Source of the DNA: Pacificibacter marinus
Lineage (GTDB): Bacteria > Pseudomonadota > Alphaproteobacteria > Rhodobacterales > Rhodobacteraceae
Length of the DNA: 64,000 bases
Direction: 5' to 3'
Assembly (NCBI RefSeq): GCF_900109555.1
Contig: NZ_FNZV01000010.1
Coordinates: forward strand, 85,667-149,666
A program made the position numbers and the translations under genes. Below, in pieces: positions 1-9,419 of this stretch (position 1 is the first letter of the stretch; each line of letters begins with the position of its first letter). A model generated the notes under the pieces. It was not told where the DNA came from. It searched no databases and saw only the letters and a program-made list of their open reading frames with translations.

Positions 1-1
1 T

Positions 2-367
2 AACGTAGTGCGCAGCTCAGCAACTACAGGCATTCCCACACTGCAAGAAATTTCTACAGAGTTTGAAGGTGCTGCAGATTTGGCGATTGTTGAAACGGCG
101 AAATCGGGCTCGGAAAACCAAGGTTGGATGGATCGATTTTTAAGAACGCAGCTTGGACTCAGATCTTTGACGCCGCAGGATGGTATGTCGCCAGATGCGA
201 TCATATCGCGTGCACAGCAAGCCATTCGAGATAATGATCTGCAAATTGCTTTAACCGAAATTTCGACACTTCCCGATGTGGGGCAAGCTGCGATGGCCGA
301 TTGGGTGGCGCATGCGCAAACCCGTCTTGATGTTACAAATGCACTCTCCGCAATGCTTGCTCAATAG
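2..367 (+). CDS. Mitofilin-like (COG4223-type) protein, C-terminal part
   Basis: The reading frame is already open at the left edge, and the GTG at position 8 is probably internal, so this is the 3' end of a longer gene. About 120 residues are visible: helical, no membrane segment, ending LSAMLAQ. In Rhodobacterales the gene before hemY commonly encodes a membrane-anchored mitofilin/COG4223 protein in the hemC-hemD-COG4223-hemY cluster, and this fragment sits 12 bases before hemY. The identity rests mainly on that position, since the fragment has no diagnostic motif. Confidence 0.6.
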   Translation, partial: NVVRSSATTGIPTLQEISTEFEGAADLAIVETAKSGSENQGWMDRFLRTQLGLRSLTPQDGMSPDAIISRAQQAIRDNDLQIALTEISTLPDVGQAAMADWVAHAQTRLDVTNALSAMLAQ

Positions 368-379
368 AAAGGCGTTCTC

Positions 380-1873
380 ATGCTTTGGTCACTGGTAAAA
401 ATCGTTTTCTTTGTTGTTCTTGTTGCTGCATTGGCGTTCGGCGGAATGTTCTTGATGGACAGCGAGGGCAGTATGGATATTGCCTTTATGGGGTTCAAAA
501 TTAGCTTGTCGCCGATAAAAGTTGTCATCGCCATCGTGGTTTTATTGGTTGCGGCTTGGGTGTTGTTGAAACTCGTTGGCTTGTGCATCGCGTTCATCAA
601 GTTCCTGTTGGGGGACGAAACTGCCCTGTCACGTTACTTTCATCGTAATCGTGAACGTAAAGGGTTCGAAGCGATGGCTGAGGGTATGATGGCTTTGGCT
701 TCTGGTGAGGGCCGCGTTGCGATGGCAAAAGCGTCAAAGGCTGAAAAATACTTAGGTAAGCCCGAGTTGACTAATCTTTTGACAGCCCAAGCGGCGGAAA
801 TGACCGGCGATAAACGTAAGGCGCAAGAGGTCTATAGACGCCTTGTTGCCGATGACCGTACGCGGTTTGTGGGCGTGCGTGGGATTATGAAACAAAAGCT
901 GGCCGAGGGTGATACTGAGACTGCTTTGAAATTGGCGGAAAAGGCATTTGCCATCAAACCCAAGCATGTTGAGACGCAAGATACGCTTTTGCAATTACAG
1001 GCTGGTAAAAAAGATTGGGCAGCCGCACGCAATACGCTAGCAGCTAAGCTGAAACATGGAGCCATTCCGCGTGATGTTCACAAGCGCCGTGATGCTGTTT
1101 TGGCTTTGTCCGAAGCGAAGGGCATTTTTGAAAAGGGCGCAACACTTGAAGCGCAAGAAGCAGCAATCGAAGCTAATAAAAAATCCCCTGACTTAATCCC
1201 TGCTGCGGTGATGGCAGCTGACGAATACACGCGCCAAGGTAAAGCACGTCCTGCGACAAAGGTTTTGAAAAAAGCTTGGGATGCACAGCCTCATCCCGAT
1301 CTTGCAGCCGCGTTTGCACGTATCGCACCGGATGAGACACCTGCGGCACGGATCAAACGGTTTACAGGTTTGGTGAGTGCCAAGCTGGACCATCCCGAGA
1401 CTAAAATGCTGATGACAGAACTTCAGATTGCAGCAGAAGATTTTCCTGCCGCACGTCGTGCATTGGGGGAACTGATTAAATCTGACCCAACAGCAAGATC
1501 GATGACTTTGATGGCAGCGATTGAGCGGGGCGAAGGGGCTGAAGATGTTGTGGTGCGTGGTTGGTTGACCCGTGCACTGACCGCGCCGCGCGGGCCGCAG
1601 TGGATCTGTGATAAGTGCCAAACTGTTCATGCTATTTGGACGCCAGTTTGTGACAATTGCGCTGCTTTCGACACGTTGAGTTGGCGTACTCCACCGCATT
1701 CTGAGGTGTCCATGCCTTCGGGAACTGAGATGTTACCAATGATTGTGGGTGCCTCGAGTGATGCAGCTGCACAAACCGAGGATGCTGAAGTGGTTGCCAA
1801 TTTAACGGACCAGTCCGAAGTGTCTGATGCGGATATTATTGAGCTCGAAAGTAACGAAGATCCTGACAAATAG
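380..1873 (+). CDS. hemY: HemY-like membrane-anchored TPR protein
   Basis: A 497-residue protein with two N-terminal membrane segments (about residues 4-25 and 44-68) followed by a long helical, TPR-like region. This is the HemY_N plus TPR layout of proteins encoded with the tetrapyrrole genes. Its role in heme synthesis is by family association and the biochemical function is not settled. A C-terminal pair of CxxC motifs (C410/C413 and C424/C427, ten residues apart) forms a probable zinc-ribbon or rubredoxin-like knuckle, followed by an acidic tail. It lies 12 bases after the mitofilin-like gene with AAAGG upstream of the ATG, so the two are probably one operon. Confidence 0.85.
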   Translation: MLWSLVKIVFFVVLVAALAFGGMFLMDSEGSMDIAFMGFKISLSPIKVVIAIVVLLVAAWVLLKLVGLCIAFIKFLLGDETALSRYFHRNRERKGFEAMAEGMMALASGEGRVAMAKASKAEKYLGKPELTNLLTAQAAEMTGDKRKAQEVYRRLVADDRTRFVGVRGIMKQKLAEGDTETALKLAEKAFAIKPKHVETQDTLLQLQAGKKDWAAARNTLAAKLKHGAIPRDVHKRRDAVLALSEAKGIFEKGATLEAQEAAIEANKKSPDLIPAAVMAADEYTRQGKARPATKVLKKAWDAQPHPDLAAAFARIAPDETPAARIKRFTGLVSAKLDHPETKMLMTELQIAAEDFPAARRALGELIKSDPTARSMTLMAAIERGEGAEDVVVRGWLTRALTAPRGPQWICDKCQTVHAIWTPVCDNCAAFDTLSWRTPPHSEVSMPSGTEMLPMIVGASSDAAAQTEDAEVVANLTDQSEVSDADIIELESNEDPDK

Positions 1874-2202
1874 CTGACACAGCTAGCGTTGTGTTTTGCA
1901 TCTCTTGAATCCATTATTTTGGCTTCTATTGTGTGACCGATGTCATCGGCGACCCAGTGTGGAACTCTTGCGAAACAGAACATAGGTTCAAAATATACAC
2001 GCGCAAACCTGTGCGCGATAAGGGGTCATCACTACAGCGAATGTTTCGGTGATATAGGTCGAAATATGATCTTTCTTGCGGGGTTTAATTCCCCACAGGA
2101 CGCTGCATAAAAGCTATAAAAATAGCGCGTATTTTAACAGTTAATCCAGCATCAACACCTCTTTGGTATTCATCATCTCGGGTGACTAAATGAGGTGGTG
2201 GC
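1874..2202. other. Intergenic region hemY-motB
   Basis: This 329-base gap has no convincing gene. It contains short inverted repeats: CCGATG-T-CATCGG near 1938, and CGCGCA-AACCTG-TGCGCG near 2000-2017. Neither is followed by a T-run, so they are weak terminator candidates. The AT-rich part near 2110-2160 probably holds the motB promoter. TTAACAGTTAA at 2134-2144 has CtrA-like half sites but with the wrong spacing. Confidence 0.5.
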
Positions 2203-3051
2203 ATGAGTGCTAAAGGCAACGCGCCAATAATCATTAAAAGAAAGAAAGTCGTCGGCGGTGGTGGTCACCACGGCGGTGCTTGGAAAGTGGCTTACGCGGA
2301 TTTCGTGACGGCCATGATGGCATTCTTTCTTTTGATGTGGCTGTTGAACGCAACAACTGAAAAGCAGCGTAAGGGCATAGCGGATTATTTTAATCCGACC
2401 ATTCCCGTGAATAGAATTTCGGGCGGCGGGGATGGCACCTTTGGTGGTGATTCCGTTTTTACCGAAGAAACATTGGCGCAAAATGGAACCGGCGCTGCAA
2501 CCTCGCAGGCGGTAACAGCAGAATCATCGTCCAGCGACGAGACATCTGTCGAAGATGCCGTCAAAGCTGCAGACGCCAAGGGATTCTCTGAAGTCCAAGA
2601 ACTCTTCACGGCATTCAGCGGAGAAAGCATGGCTGCAAGTGAAGCGATGCGTCACATTGTGACCCGCGTGACGGATGAAGGGCTTATCATCGAGCTGTTT
2701 GACCTCAAAGATGAACCCCTTTTTACACCACGTAAAACCGAACCGGAATTGGTGACAATCATGCTGGTTGAAATGATGGCGCGCGCTCTTTCTGTGGTGA
2801 AGAATGATATGGCCGTCACAGGGTATGTACGCTCGGAACCTCTTGTAGTTGTTGATAATCCGGTCTGGAATCTCTCAACAAACCGCGCTGATCAAATTCG
2901 AAAAATATTAGAGAAAAGCGGAGTGCAGCCCGTTCGCGTCCAAAGGGTCACAGGATACGCTGACCGACAACCCGCTGTGCGCAACCCGATGGCAGCTCGA
3001 AACAACCGTGTTGAGATTATTTTGCTCAGAAATAAAGTGCGGAAGAATTAG
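2203..3051 (+). CDS. motB: Flagellar motor stator protein MotB
   Basis: A 282-residue stator subunit that anchors MotA to peptidoglycan. The N-terminus has the MotB hallmark: a basic, glycine-rich cytoplasmic tail followed by one membrane helix containing YADFVTAMMAFFLLMW. Asp33 is the expected proton-binding residue. After an acidic Ser/Thr-rich linker (about 70-130) comes an OmpA-like peptidoglycan-binding domain (about 150-280) ending NRVEIILLR. It starts at ATG after GAGGTGG. Its partner motA lies about 15 kb away on the other strand, so the stator genes are unlinked. It is followed by flgE. Confidence 0.95.
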   Translation: MSAKGNAPIIIKRKKVVGGGGHHGGAWKVAYADFVTAMMAFFLLMWLLNATTEKQRKGIADYFNPTIPVNRISGGGDGTFGGDSVFTEETLAQNGTGAATSQAVTAESSSSDETSVEDAVKAADAKGFSEVQELFTAFSGESMAASEAMRHIVTRVTDEGLIIELFDLKDEPLFTPRKTEPELVTIMLVEMMARALSVVKNDMAVTGYVRSEPLVVVDNPVWNLSTNRADQIRKILEKSGVQPVRVQRVTGYADRQPAVRNPMAARNNRVEIILLRNKVRKN

Positions 3052-3140
3052 ATCAGTTTTTAGATGTTAGTCGCCTGTTAAGGGAAGCTGTGCATTTTGG
3101 GGTCAATATTTCTGAACCTAGCACCAGAAAGGCGCTACCT

Positions 3141-4433
3141 ATGTCTCTATCATCCTCTCTTAGTGCAGGTGTGGCTGGCCTTAGCGCCAACGCCACTCGC
3201 CTCGCAACAATCTCAGATAATATCGCAAACTCTGGAACCTACGGATACAAACAAGCCGAAACAGAGTTTTCTGCCCTTGTTCTAACAGGAAATCAGGGCT
3301 CAGGCGTCTATTCCGCAGGTGGTGTTTTGGCCTCAACGACACGGTTGATCCAAGAAAGTGGCGCACTTGTCTCAACTTCAAATGCAACCGATCTCGCCAT
3401 CTCCGGACGAGGTATGCTGCCAGTTACCACTGTAGAATCCATCGATAATACCGGTGATGAGCCTATGATGATGACTACGACAGGGTCTTTCCACACAGAT
3501 GAAAGCGGTGTTCTAAAGACAGACTCAGGCCTTGTTCTTCTTGGGTGGCCTGCTGACGCGGATGGCTCAATCGCAACATATGCAAGGGATACAGTCACAG
3601 ACCTGGAGCCCGTTGTCATCAACGCAAACCAAACAGCCGGCGATCCGACCACGGAAATGAATTTGGGTGTAAACCTACCGGCCGAGGATGCAGATGGCGA
3701 CTACCCGTTATCCGTAGAGTACTTTGGCAATCTCGGCACATCTGAATCCATAGATCTTATCTTTTCTCCTTCTGCGACGCTTGACAATACTTGGACAATG
3801 ACAATGTCCGATTCAGCATCTGGCGGTGCCACTGTCGGTGAATATACGCTTGTATTTGACGACACGCGTGAGCAGGGCGGGACATTGTTTTCTGTTACCC
3901 CAACAACAAACAACCCCGCGACCTCTTCCTATGCATCTGGTACGGGCGTGCTTTCTCTTGAGGTCGATGGCGGTTCGATGGACGTTTCCATCGGTCAATT
4001 GGGTGACACCAATGGCCTGACCCAATTATCTGACAGTTTTTCGCCAACCTCAATCACCAAAGATGGCTCTCCCGTGGGCAACCTTACGTCTGTTGAGGTG
4101 GACGAAAACGGCTACATGACAGCAACATATGACACGGGGTTCACGAGAACCATCTATCAAATTCCCATTGTAGATGTGCCGAATTATAACGGCCTGACCT
4201 CTCTCAGCGGTCAAGCTTACCAAGTCTCTCCAAGTTCAGGATCGTTCTTCCTTTGGGATGCTGGCGATGGTCCGACCGGGGCTGTTAGTGGATATTCTCG
4301 CGAAAGCTCAACAACAGATGTTGCATCCGAATTGACCGACTTGATCCAGACCCAGCGGGCTTACTCATCCAACGCCAAAGTCATCCAAACTGTTGATGAA
4401 ATGCTGCAAGAAACAACAAACATTAAACGTTAA
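3141..4433 (+). CDS. flgE: Flagellar hook protein FlgE
   Basis: About 430 residues. The N-terminus MSLSSSLSAGVAGLSANA and ISDNIANSGTYGYK is the rod/hook signature (flg_bb_rod), and the C-terminus DLIQTQRAYSSNAKVIQTVD is the matching Flg_bbr_C motif. The middle is a Thr/Ser/Gly/Asp-rich beta domain. I prefer the ATG at 3141, preceded by AGAAAGG, over the upstream in-frame ATG at 3090, because MSLSSSLS is the usual FlgE start. The protein polymerises into the hook outside the cell. flgK follows after 37 bases, so flgE-flgK-flgL-flgI is probably one transcription unit. Confidence 0.95.
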   Translation: MSLSSSLSAGVAGLSANATRLATISDNIANSGTYGYKQAETEFSALVLTGNQGSGVYSAGGVLASTTRLIQESGALVSTSNATDLAISGRGMLPVTTVESIDNTGDEPMMMTTTGSFHTDESGVLKTDSGLVLLGWPADADGSIATYARDTVTDLEPVVINANQTAGDPTTEMNLGVNLPAEDADGDYPLSVEYFGNLGTSESIDLIFSPSATLDNTWTMTMSDSASGGATVGEYTLVFDDTREQGGTLFSVTPTTNNPATSSYASGTGVLSLEVDGGSMDVSIGQLGDTNGLTQLSDSFSPTSITKDGSPVGNLTSVEVDENGYMTATYDTGFTRTIYQIPIVDVPNYNGLTSLSGQAYQVSPSSGSFFLWDAGDGPTGAVSGYSRESSTTDVASELTDLIQTQRAYSSNAKVIQTVDEMLQETTNIKR

Positions 4434-4470
4434 CCGCTAAAATGGCCCTTAGGGAAAGGAGATCACGATC

Positions 4471-5931
4471 ATGAGTATGGGAAGTGCTCTCTCAAATGCC
4501 CTTTCGGGCTTAAACGCAGTATCTCGGGCTGCGGGTGTTGTCTCGTCGAATGTCTCAAACGCGATGACTGAAGGATACAGTCGTCGCGATATCGAACTTT
4601 CGTCTCAGAACTTGGGTCGGTTTGGCGCTGGAGTAACGGTTGTTGGAATTGCGCGTCATACAGATCCCGTGACGACCGGGGAACGTAGGATTGCAGATGG
4701 CGAAGTGGCATTGGCACAATCGCGCACAGGTTTTCTCGATGGTTTTGCGCATGCAATGGGGCAAGCTGATGAGGCTGGCTCTATTACAGGTCAAATCGTA
4801 TCATTAGAGAAAAGCCTAATTGAGGCGGCGAGTCGGCCTGAATCGGAATCTCGTTTACAGTCTGTTTTGTATTCAGCCCAAAACCTCGCAGAAAAAATTA
4901 ACTCCGCGGCGGATTCACTTATGTCCTCTCGCATGACTGCAGATAAAGATATAGGCAATACTGTTGACTTGTTGCAATCGTCTTTGCAGCAAGTCGTGGA
5001 TCTCAACGTAGCCATTCAGCAAAGCGTATCATCCGGTTATGATTCAAACTCTCTTTTGGATCAGCGACAACAAGTTATCGATAAAATTTCGAAAATTATA
5101 CCTGTCAAAGAAATCAGTCGTGAGAACCAGGCAGTCTCCTTGTACAGTCCTGGTGGCGCAATTTTGATAGATTCCAAAGCGGCCACAATAGAATTTACGC
5201 CAGTTGCAACGATTACCCCTGATATGACGGTCGTAAGTGGTATCCTTTCTGGATTGACGATTAATGGGCAAGCAGTTTCCACAAATGCCGATAAAGGTGC
5301 GATTGCGGGGGGGAGTTTGGCTGGGCTTTTTGAGGTTCGTGATCAATTGATTCCAAGTGCACAGGTTAAACTTGATGCTGTTGCGCGTGATCTTATTGAG
5401 AGATTTCAAACAACCGATGTTGACCCCACCTTAGGCATTGCTGCCGCAGGTTTGTTCACTGACAGTGGCACTATTTTGGACCCCTTAAATGAAGAAGCGC
5501 TTGCAAATCGATTGAGTGTCAACGCCCTCATCGATCCAGATCAGTCAGGTGATTTGTGGAAAATACGGGACGGTCTAGGCGCTGTGATTGAAGGCGAACA
5601 AGGGGATTCAACTCTTTTGATAGCGATGACAGAAGCGTTGCAAAAATCACGTGTGGTCGTCTCTGGAGATTTTACGACAGTTGAGAGAAGTGCCGCAAAC
5701 CTATCTGCGGATTTCTATTCTTTGGTTGAGGGCGATCTTTTAAATTTGGAAACTGGGATGAGCTTTTCCGCAGCACGTCAAGAAAGCTTGAAAACCATTG
5801 AACTTGAAGCAGGTGTCGACACTGATTTTGAGATGCAGCAGCTTATTTTGATTGAGCAAAGCTATGCCGCAAATGCCAAAGTGATTCAAACCATCGATAC
5901 GCTACTTAATCAACTTATTGGAATGCTCTGA
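4471..5931 (+). CDS. flgK: Hook-filament junction protein FlgK (HAP1)
   Basis: A 486-residue junction protein between hook and filament. The N-terminus (MGSALSNALSGLNAVSRAAGVVSSNVSNAMTEGYSRR in several blocks) is typical of FlgK, and the C-terminus has IEQSYAANAKVIQTIDTLL. AGGAGATC precedes the ATG. Its stop shares one base with the flgL start (TGATG at 5929-5933), indicating translational coupling. The protein is a little shorter than the roughly 550 residues of enterobacterial FlgK. Confidence 0.95.
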   Translation: MSMGSALSNALSGLNAVSRAAGVVSSNVSNAMTEGYSRRDIELSSQNLGRFGAGVTVVGIARHTDPVTTGERRIADGEVALAQSRTGFLDGFAHAMGQADEAGSITGQIVSLEKSLIEAASRPESESRLQSVLYSAQNLAEKINSAADSLMSSRMTADKDIGNTVDLLQSSLQQVVDLNVAIQQSVSSGYDSNSLLDQRQQVIDKISKIIPVKEISRENQAVSLYSPGGAILIDSKAATIEFTPVATITPDMTVVSGILSGLTINGQAVSTNADKGAIAGGSLAGLFEVRDQLIPSAQVKLDAVARDLIERFQTTDVDPTLGIAAAGLFTDSGTILDPLNEEALANRLSVNALIDPDQSGDLWKIRDGLGAVIEGEQGDSTLLIAMTEALQKSRVVVSGDFTTVERSAANLSADFYSLVEGDLLNLETGMSFSAARQESLKTIELEAGVDTDFEMQQLILIEQSYAANAKVIQTIDTLLNQLIGML

Positions 5932-6938
5932 TGAATAGTATTTCTTACGGAGATCTTGCATCTTCACTTAAAAACATGCGGTTAACATCACAAGTAAAAC
6001 AGAATTTAGAACGCTATAACTACGAGGTTGCAAGTGGTCAGAAAAGTGATTTGCGAGAAGCCGTTTCAGGGGACTTTACGCCTCTTGCTTCTCTCGAAAG
6101 ATCGATCCGATCACTGGGGGCATACTCCTCTGCCGTTACGGAGGCCGAACTTTTTACATCCTCATTGCAATCGGTTTTGGGGGCAGTTTCAGACCAAATT
6201 TCAGATGCTTCGGCTAATCTTTTAGCTGTGTCAGACATGGATCAACCCATGACAATTGGTGTGATGGCCAGAGACGCGCGCGGTAAACTTGATTCTGTTG
6301 TTTCGGTACTGAACACTCGAGTGGGTGGACGCGCGCTTATGGGGGGGGCTGCAACTGGATCAGCTCCATTAGCCAGTTCTAATGAAATGATGGCGGAAAT
6401 TGAGGCTCTCGTGTTGGGCGAAGTAGATGCCGCAGGTGTCATAACTGTCGTGGATGACTGGTTTAATGCGGTAGGGGGCGGTTTCGAAACAAATGGGTAT
6501 TTAGGGTCCCAAAACGATCTTACTCCATTCGCGCTCAATGAAAATCAACGTGCCGCCATTGATATCAAAGCAGATGATCAATCAATTCGTGATACGCTTA
6601 AGGGGCTTGTGCTCGCATCGCTTGTGAACGAGGGCATATTGGAAGGTGATCTGTCTGAGCAACGTTTGATGCTACGATCGGCTAGCGAAACTTTAATGTC
6701 TTCAGAAGTTGCGATTACCACTGCGCGCGCGCATGTCGGAACCATTGAAAATACAATCAGTGAAGTAAAAATGGCAAATTCCGCCGAAGGGTATGTATTG
6801 GAAATGGCAAAATCTGAAATTGTCTCGGCCGATGTTTATGACTCTGCGGCGTTCCTCGCGCAAACCCAAGCGCAATTGGAGATGATCTATACAATAACGG
6901 CACGATTATCTCGCATGAAACTATCGGATTACCTTTAA
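5931..6938 (+). CDS. flgL: Hook-filament junction protein FlgL (HAP3)
   Basis: A 335-residue flagellin-like protein. The N-terminal coiled coil (SLKNMRLTSQVKQNLERYNYEVASGQKSDLRE) and the C-terminal helix (AAFLAQTQAQLEMIYTITARLSRMKLSDYL) fit the second hook-associated protein. It starts at the ATG overlapping the flgK stop and ends by sharing TAATG with flgI. Order and coupling support FlgL rather than a second flagellin; the true flagellin is at 36608-37927. Confidence 0.92.
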   Translation: MNSISYGDLASSLKNMRLTSQVKQNLERYNYEVASGQKSDLREAVSGDFTPLASLERSIRSLGAYSSAVTEAELFTSSLQSVLGAVSDQISDASANLLAVSDMDQPMTIGVMARDARGKLDSVVSVLNTRVGGRALMGGAATGSAPLASSNEMMAEIEALVLGEVDAAGVITVVDDWFNAVGGGFETNGYLGSQNDLTPFALNENQRAAIDIKADDQSIRDTLKGLVLASLVNEGILEGDLSEQRLMLRSASETLMSSEVAITTARAHVGTIENTISEVKMANSAEGYVLEMAKSEIVSADVYDSAAFLAQTQAQLEMIYTITARLSRMKLSDYL

Positions 6939-8041
6939 TGCTTAAAATTTTACTGTCAGTCGCGCTCTGTACTTTGATTGCAAACGTATCATTTGCCTCA
7001 CCTATTCGTATTAAGGATTTGGTTGAATTCGATGGGGTGCGTGGCAATGATCTGGTTGGTTACGGCTTGGTTGTCGGCCTAAACGGGACGGGAGATGGCA
7101 TTCGAAATGCGCCTTTTACAGAAGAAATAATGTCCAATATCCTTGAGAGGCTGGGTGTGAATGTTTCGGGAGAGCAATTTCGTCCCAAAAATGTTGCTGC
7201 CGTGTTTGTAACTGCGACGCTCCCACCTTTTGCCAGAATAGGCTCACAAATCGATGTAACGATTTCAGCGATTGGCGATGCTAAAAGCTTGCTTGGTGGA
7301 ACATTGATCATGACACCGATGAATGCACCGGATGGTCAAATTTATGCAGTTGCACAGGGCACAATCATAGCAGGTGGAGCATCCGCTGAAGGTGATGGTG
7401 CAACTGTGACACAGGGTGTTCCAACGGCTGGCGTGATTCCATCAGGTGCAAGAATTGAACGAGAAATCGAATTTGATTTTACGCAGTTGAAATCAATCCG
7501 TCTTGCATTGAGAAATCCAGACTTTACTACGGCAGAGCGCATTGAGGTTGCAATCAACAACAACTTTGGCCGCGTTGTCTCGCGCATGCTTGATGCTGGT
7601 ACTGTTGTGTTGGACATTAAGGCAACTAGAGAACTTTCCCCTGCCCACGCGCTTGGTCGTGTCGAAAATATTTCTGTTGAACCTGAACGCAAGGCGCGTG
7701 TGATCGTTGATCAAAGATCTGGAACTATTGTGATGGGGGAAGATGTCCGAGTGTCTAGAGTGGCGGTGAGCCAAGGAAACTTGACGCTTAGAATTGAAGA
7801 AGAGCCTCTCGTTGTTCAGCCCAACCCATTTTCGGAGGGTGGAACGGTCATTGTACCTAGAACTCGTGCCGCTATTGAAGAAGAGCCTGGGATAGGACTT
7901 GCTGAAGTTCGAGAAGGGACATCGCTGTCTGAGGTTATTGCAGGTTTGAATGCGCTGGGTGTGTCTCCGAGAGATATGATAGATATTCTTAAAAGTATTA
8001 AAGCCGCTGGCGCGCTTCATGCTGAATTTATAGTGAGATAG
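6938..8041 (+). CDS. flgI: Flagellar P-ring protein FlgI
   Basis: A 367-residue periplasmic P-ring subunit. Residues 1-20 are a Sec signal peptide ending near SFAS. Mature motifs include RIKDLVEFDGVRGNDLVGYGLVVGLNGTGD, VFVTATLPPFARIGSQIDVTISAIGDAKSLLGGTL and the C-terminal LNALGVSPRDMIDILKSIKAAGALHAEFIVR, all characteristic of FlgI. The start codon overlaps the flgL stop. This is the last flagellar gene before the urate-degradation island. The matching L-ring gene flgH is 20 kb away at 28817-29542. Confidence 0.96.
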   Translation: MLKILLSVALCTLIANVSFASPIRIKDLVEFDGVRGNDLVGYGLVVGLNGTGDGIRNAPFTEEIMSNILERLGVNVSGEQFRPKNVAAVFVTATLPPFARIGSQIDVTISAIGDAKSLLGGTLIMTPMNAPDGQIYAVAQGTIIAGGASAEGDGATVTQGVPTAGVIPSGARIEREIEFDFTQLKSIRLALRNPDFTTAERIEVAINNNFGRVVSRMLDAGTVVLDIKATRELSPAHALGRVENISVEPERKARVIVDQRSGTIVMGEDVRVSRVAVSQGNLTLRIEEEPLVVQPNPFSEGGTVIVPRTRAAIEEEPGIGLAEVREGTSLSEVIAGLNALGVSPRDMIDILKSIKAAGALHAEFIVR

Positions 8042-8083
8042 CCCTACACTTCGCGTGTTAATTGAAGCAACGGCTAGGCTGTC

Positions 8084-9319
8084 TTATTCACCTGCGCGTA
8101 CTTGGCGCACCCAAGCAACGATAGTTTCGCGGTCCTTTTCGTCCATCTGAATAGCATTGGGTGGTGGCATCGCGTGACTTAGGCCAGCGTGTAGGTAGAT
8201 TTGACTAGCATGTAGCGCAACGTCACTAGGTGTCTCTAGATAAACGCCCTTTGGCGCCCACTTCATATTTCCCCAAGCAGGCTCTCTCGCATGGCACATC
8301 GAACAATTTCCAGTCACTACGTCGTATGCATCCTGAAATCCTGAAACGGATGTAAACTTTTGCTCGTATGGCGTAAGCGCGCGAGACTCAGCCGTTTCCA
8401 ATGTTTCTGTTGGGCGGACAGAGGAAAGCCAAGCAATAATAATAATCAATATTATGGTAATTGCCCAAGTCCAGTGTGGGCCTGCACCGGTTGCGTGCAT
8501 TGTATTAAAGTAGTGGCGGATCGTTACACCTGTCAAAAAGATGAGACTGGCAATGATCCAAGTGTACTCAGTGCCGAATGCGAGTGGATAGTGGTTGGAC
8601 AGCATCAAAAAAACCACCGGCAAGGTCAGATAGTTGTTATGCGTTGAGCGTAGCTTAGCAATTTTACCATATTTCGCGTCAGGGGTGCGTCCCGCTTTCA
8701 GATCAGCGACGACGATACGCTGGTTGGGCATGATTTGCAGGAATACATTAGCTGTCATGATCGTCGCGGTGAATGCACCAAGATGGAGTAGGGCTGCGCG
8801 CCCTGTGAAAATTTGATTGTATCCCCATGACATCACAACAAGAATGACAAAGAGCAAAAGCATTAGCAGTGTCGGTTGGTTTCCAAGTTTGGATTTACAC
8901 AAGGCATCATAGGCTAGCCACCCAATGGTCAACGACCCGCCAGATATCAAGATGCCCTGCCATAGAGAAAGCTGGGTTTTGGTTGGATCAAGCAAAAATA
9001 GCTCGCCGCCAACCCAGTAAACAATCATTAACAATGCGGCACCTGATACCCATGTGATGTAGCTTTGCCATTTATGCCAGATCAGATGTTCAGGCATGTT
9101 CTCAGGTGCAACGAGATATTTCTGAATCTGATAAAATCCACCGCCATGAACGTGCCACTCTTCCCCTCGCACACCGACTGGCATGTCGGGCACTTTTTTC
9201 AAACCTAAGTCTAGTGCAATAAAGAAAAATGACGCACCGATCCATGCCATCGCAGTGACGACATGTAGCCAGCGAACTGAGAACGAAATCCAATCCCAGA
9301 TTACAGCCAGATCATACAT
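8084..9319 (-). CDS. puuD: Membrane urate oxidase PuuD (urate hydroxylase, cytochrome c type)
   Basis: A 411-residue integral membrane urate oxidase of the PuuD family, which oxidises urate to 5-hydroxyisourate and passes electrons to the respiratory chain. About eight membrane helices fill residues 10-310, beginning DWISFSVRWLHVVTAMAWIG. A C-terminal cytochrome c domain carries CSMCH (C339, C342, H343) and a distal AMPPPNA, with Met as likely axial ligand. I chose the ATG at 9319 because AGGAG sits about 7 bases upstream; a longer in-frame start at 9340 would place that Shine-Dalgarno sequence inside the gene. It is divergent from the LysR gene. Confidence 0.93.
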   Translation of the reverse strand: MYDLAVIWDWISFSVRWLHVVTAMAWIGASFFFIALDLGLKKVPDMPVGVRGEEWHVHGGGFYQIQKYLVAPENMPEHLIWHKWQSYITWVSGAALLMIVYWVGGELFLLDPTKTQLSLWQGILISGGSLTIGWLAYDALCKSKLGNQPTLLMLLLFVILVVMSWGYNQIFTGRAALLHLGAFTATIMTANVFLQIMPNQRIVVADLKAGRTPDAKYGKIAKLRSTHNNYLTLPVVFLMLSNHYPLAFGTEYTWIIASLIFLTGVTIRHYFNTMHATGAGPHWTWAITIILIIIIAWLSSVRPTETLETAESRALTPYEQKFTSVSGFQDAYDVVTGNCSMCHAREPAWGNMKWAPKGVYLETPSDVALHASQIYLHAGLSHAMPPPNAIQMDEKDRETIVAWVRQVRAGE

Positions 9320-9345
9320 GATATATCTCCTAAGATTCATGTTTT

Positions 9346-9364
9346 ATGTCACCCTATGCGACAT
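9346..9364. promoter_or_regulatory. Possible LysR operator between puuD and the LysR gene
   Basis: ATGTC-N9-GACAT is an imperfectly centred dyad in the 100-base divergent intergenic region. LysR regulators usually bind T-N11-A dyads upstream of their own gene and the divergent target, so the position is right, but the arms are only five bases long. Inference only. Confidence 0.35.
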
Positions 9365-9419
9365 GTTATTCTTCTGCTATTACTGCAAAAAATCAAACAG
9401 TATCAAAAAAAACAAAACA

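Noticed and set aside
1193..1699. A 168-codon minus-strand ORF inside hemY
   Set aside because: It is antisense to a confident gene, with a cysteine- and histidine-rich composition typical of shadow frames.
2134..2144. A CtrA box before motB (TTAACAGTTAA)
   Set aside because: The half sites are 7 bases apart start to start instead of 11, so the spacing does not fit.
5931..6938. A second flagellin
   Set aside because: The flagellin-like ends belong to FlgL; position after flgK and the sequence of the ends fit the junction protein.
7493..8020. A 175-codon minus-strand ORF inside flgI
   Set aside because: It is fully antisense to a confident gene and has no protein-like pattern.
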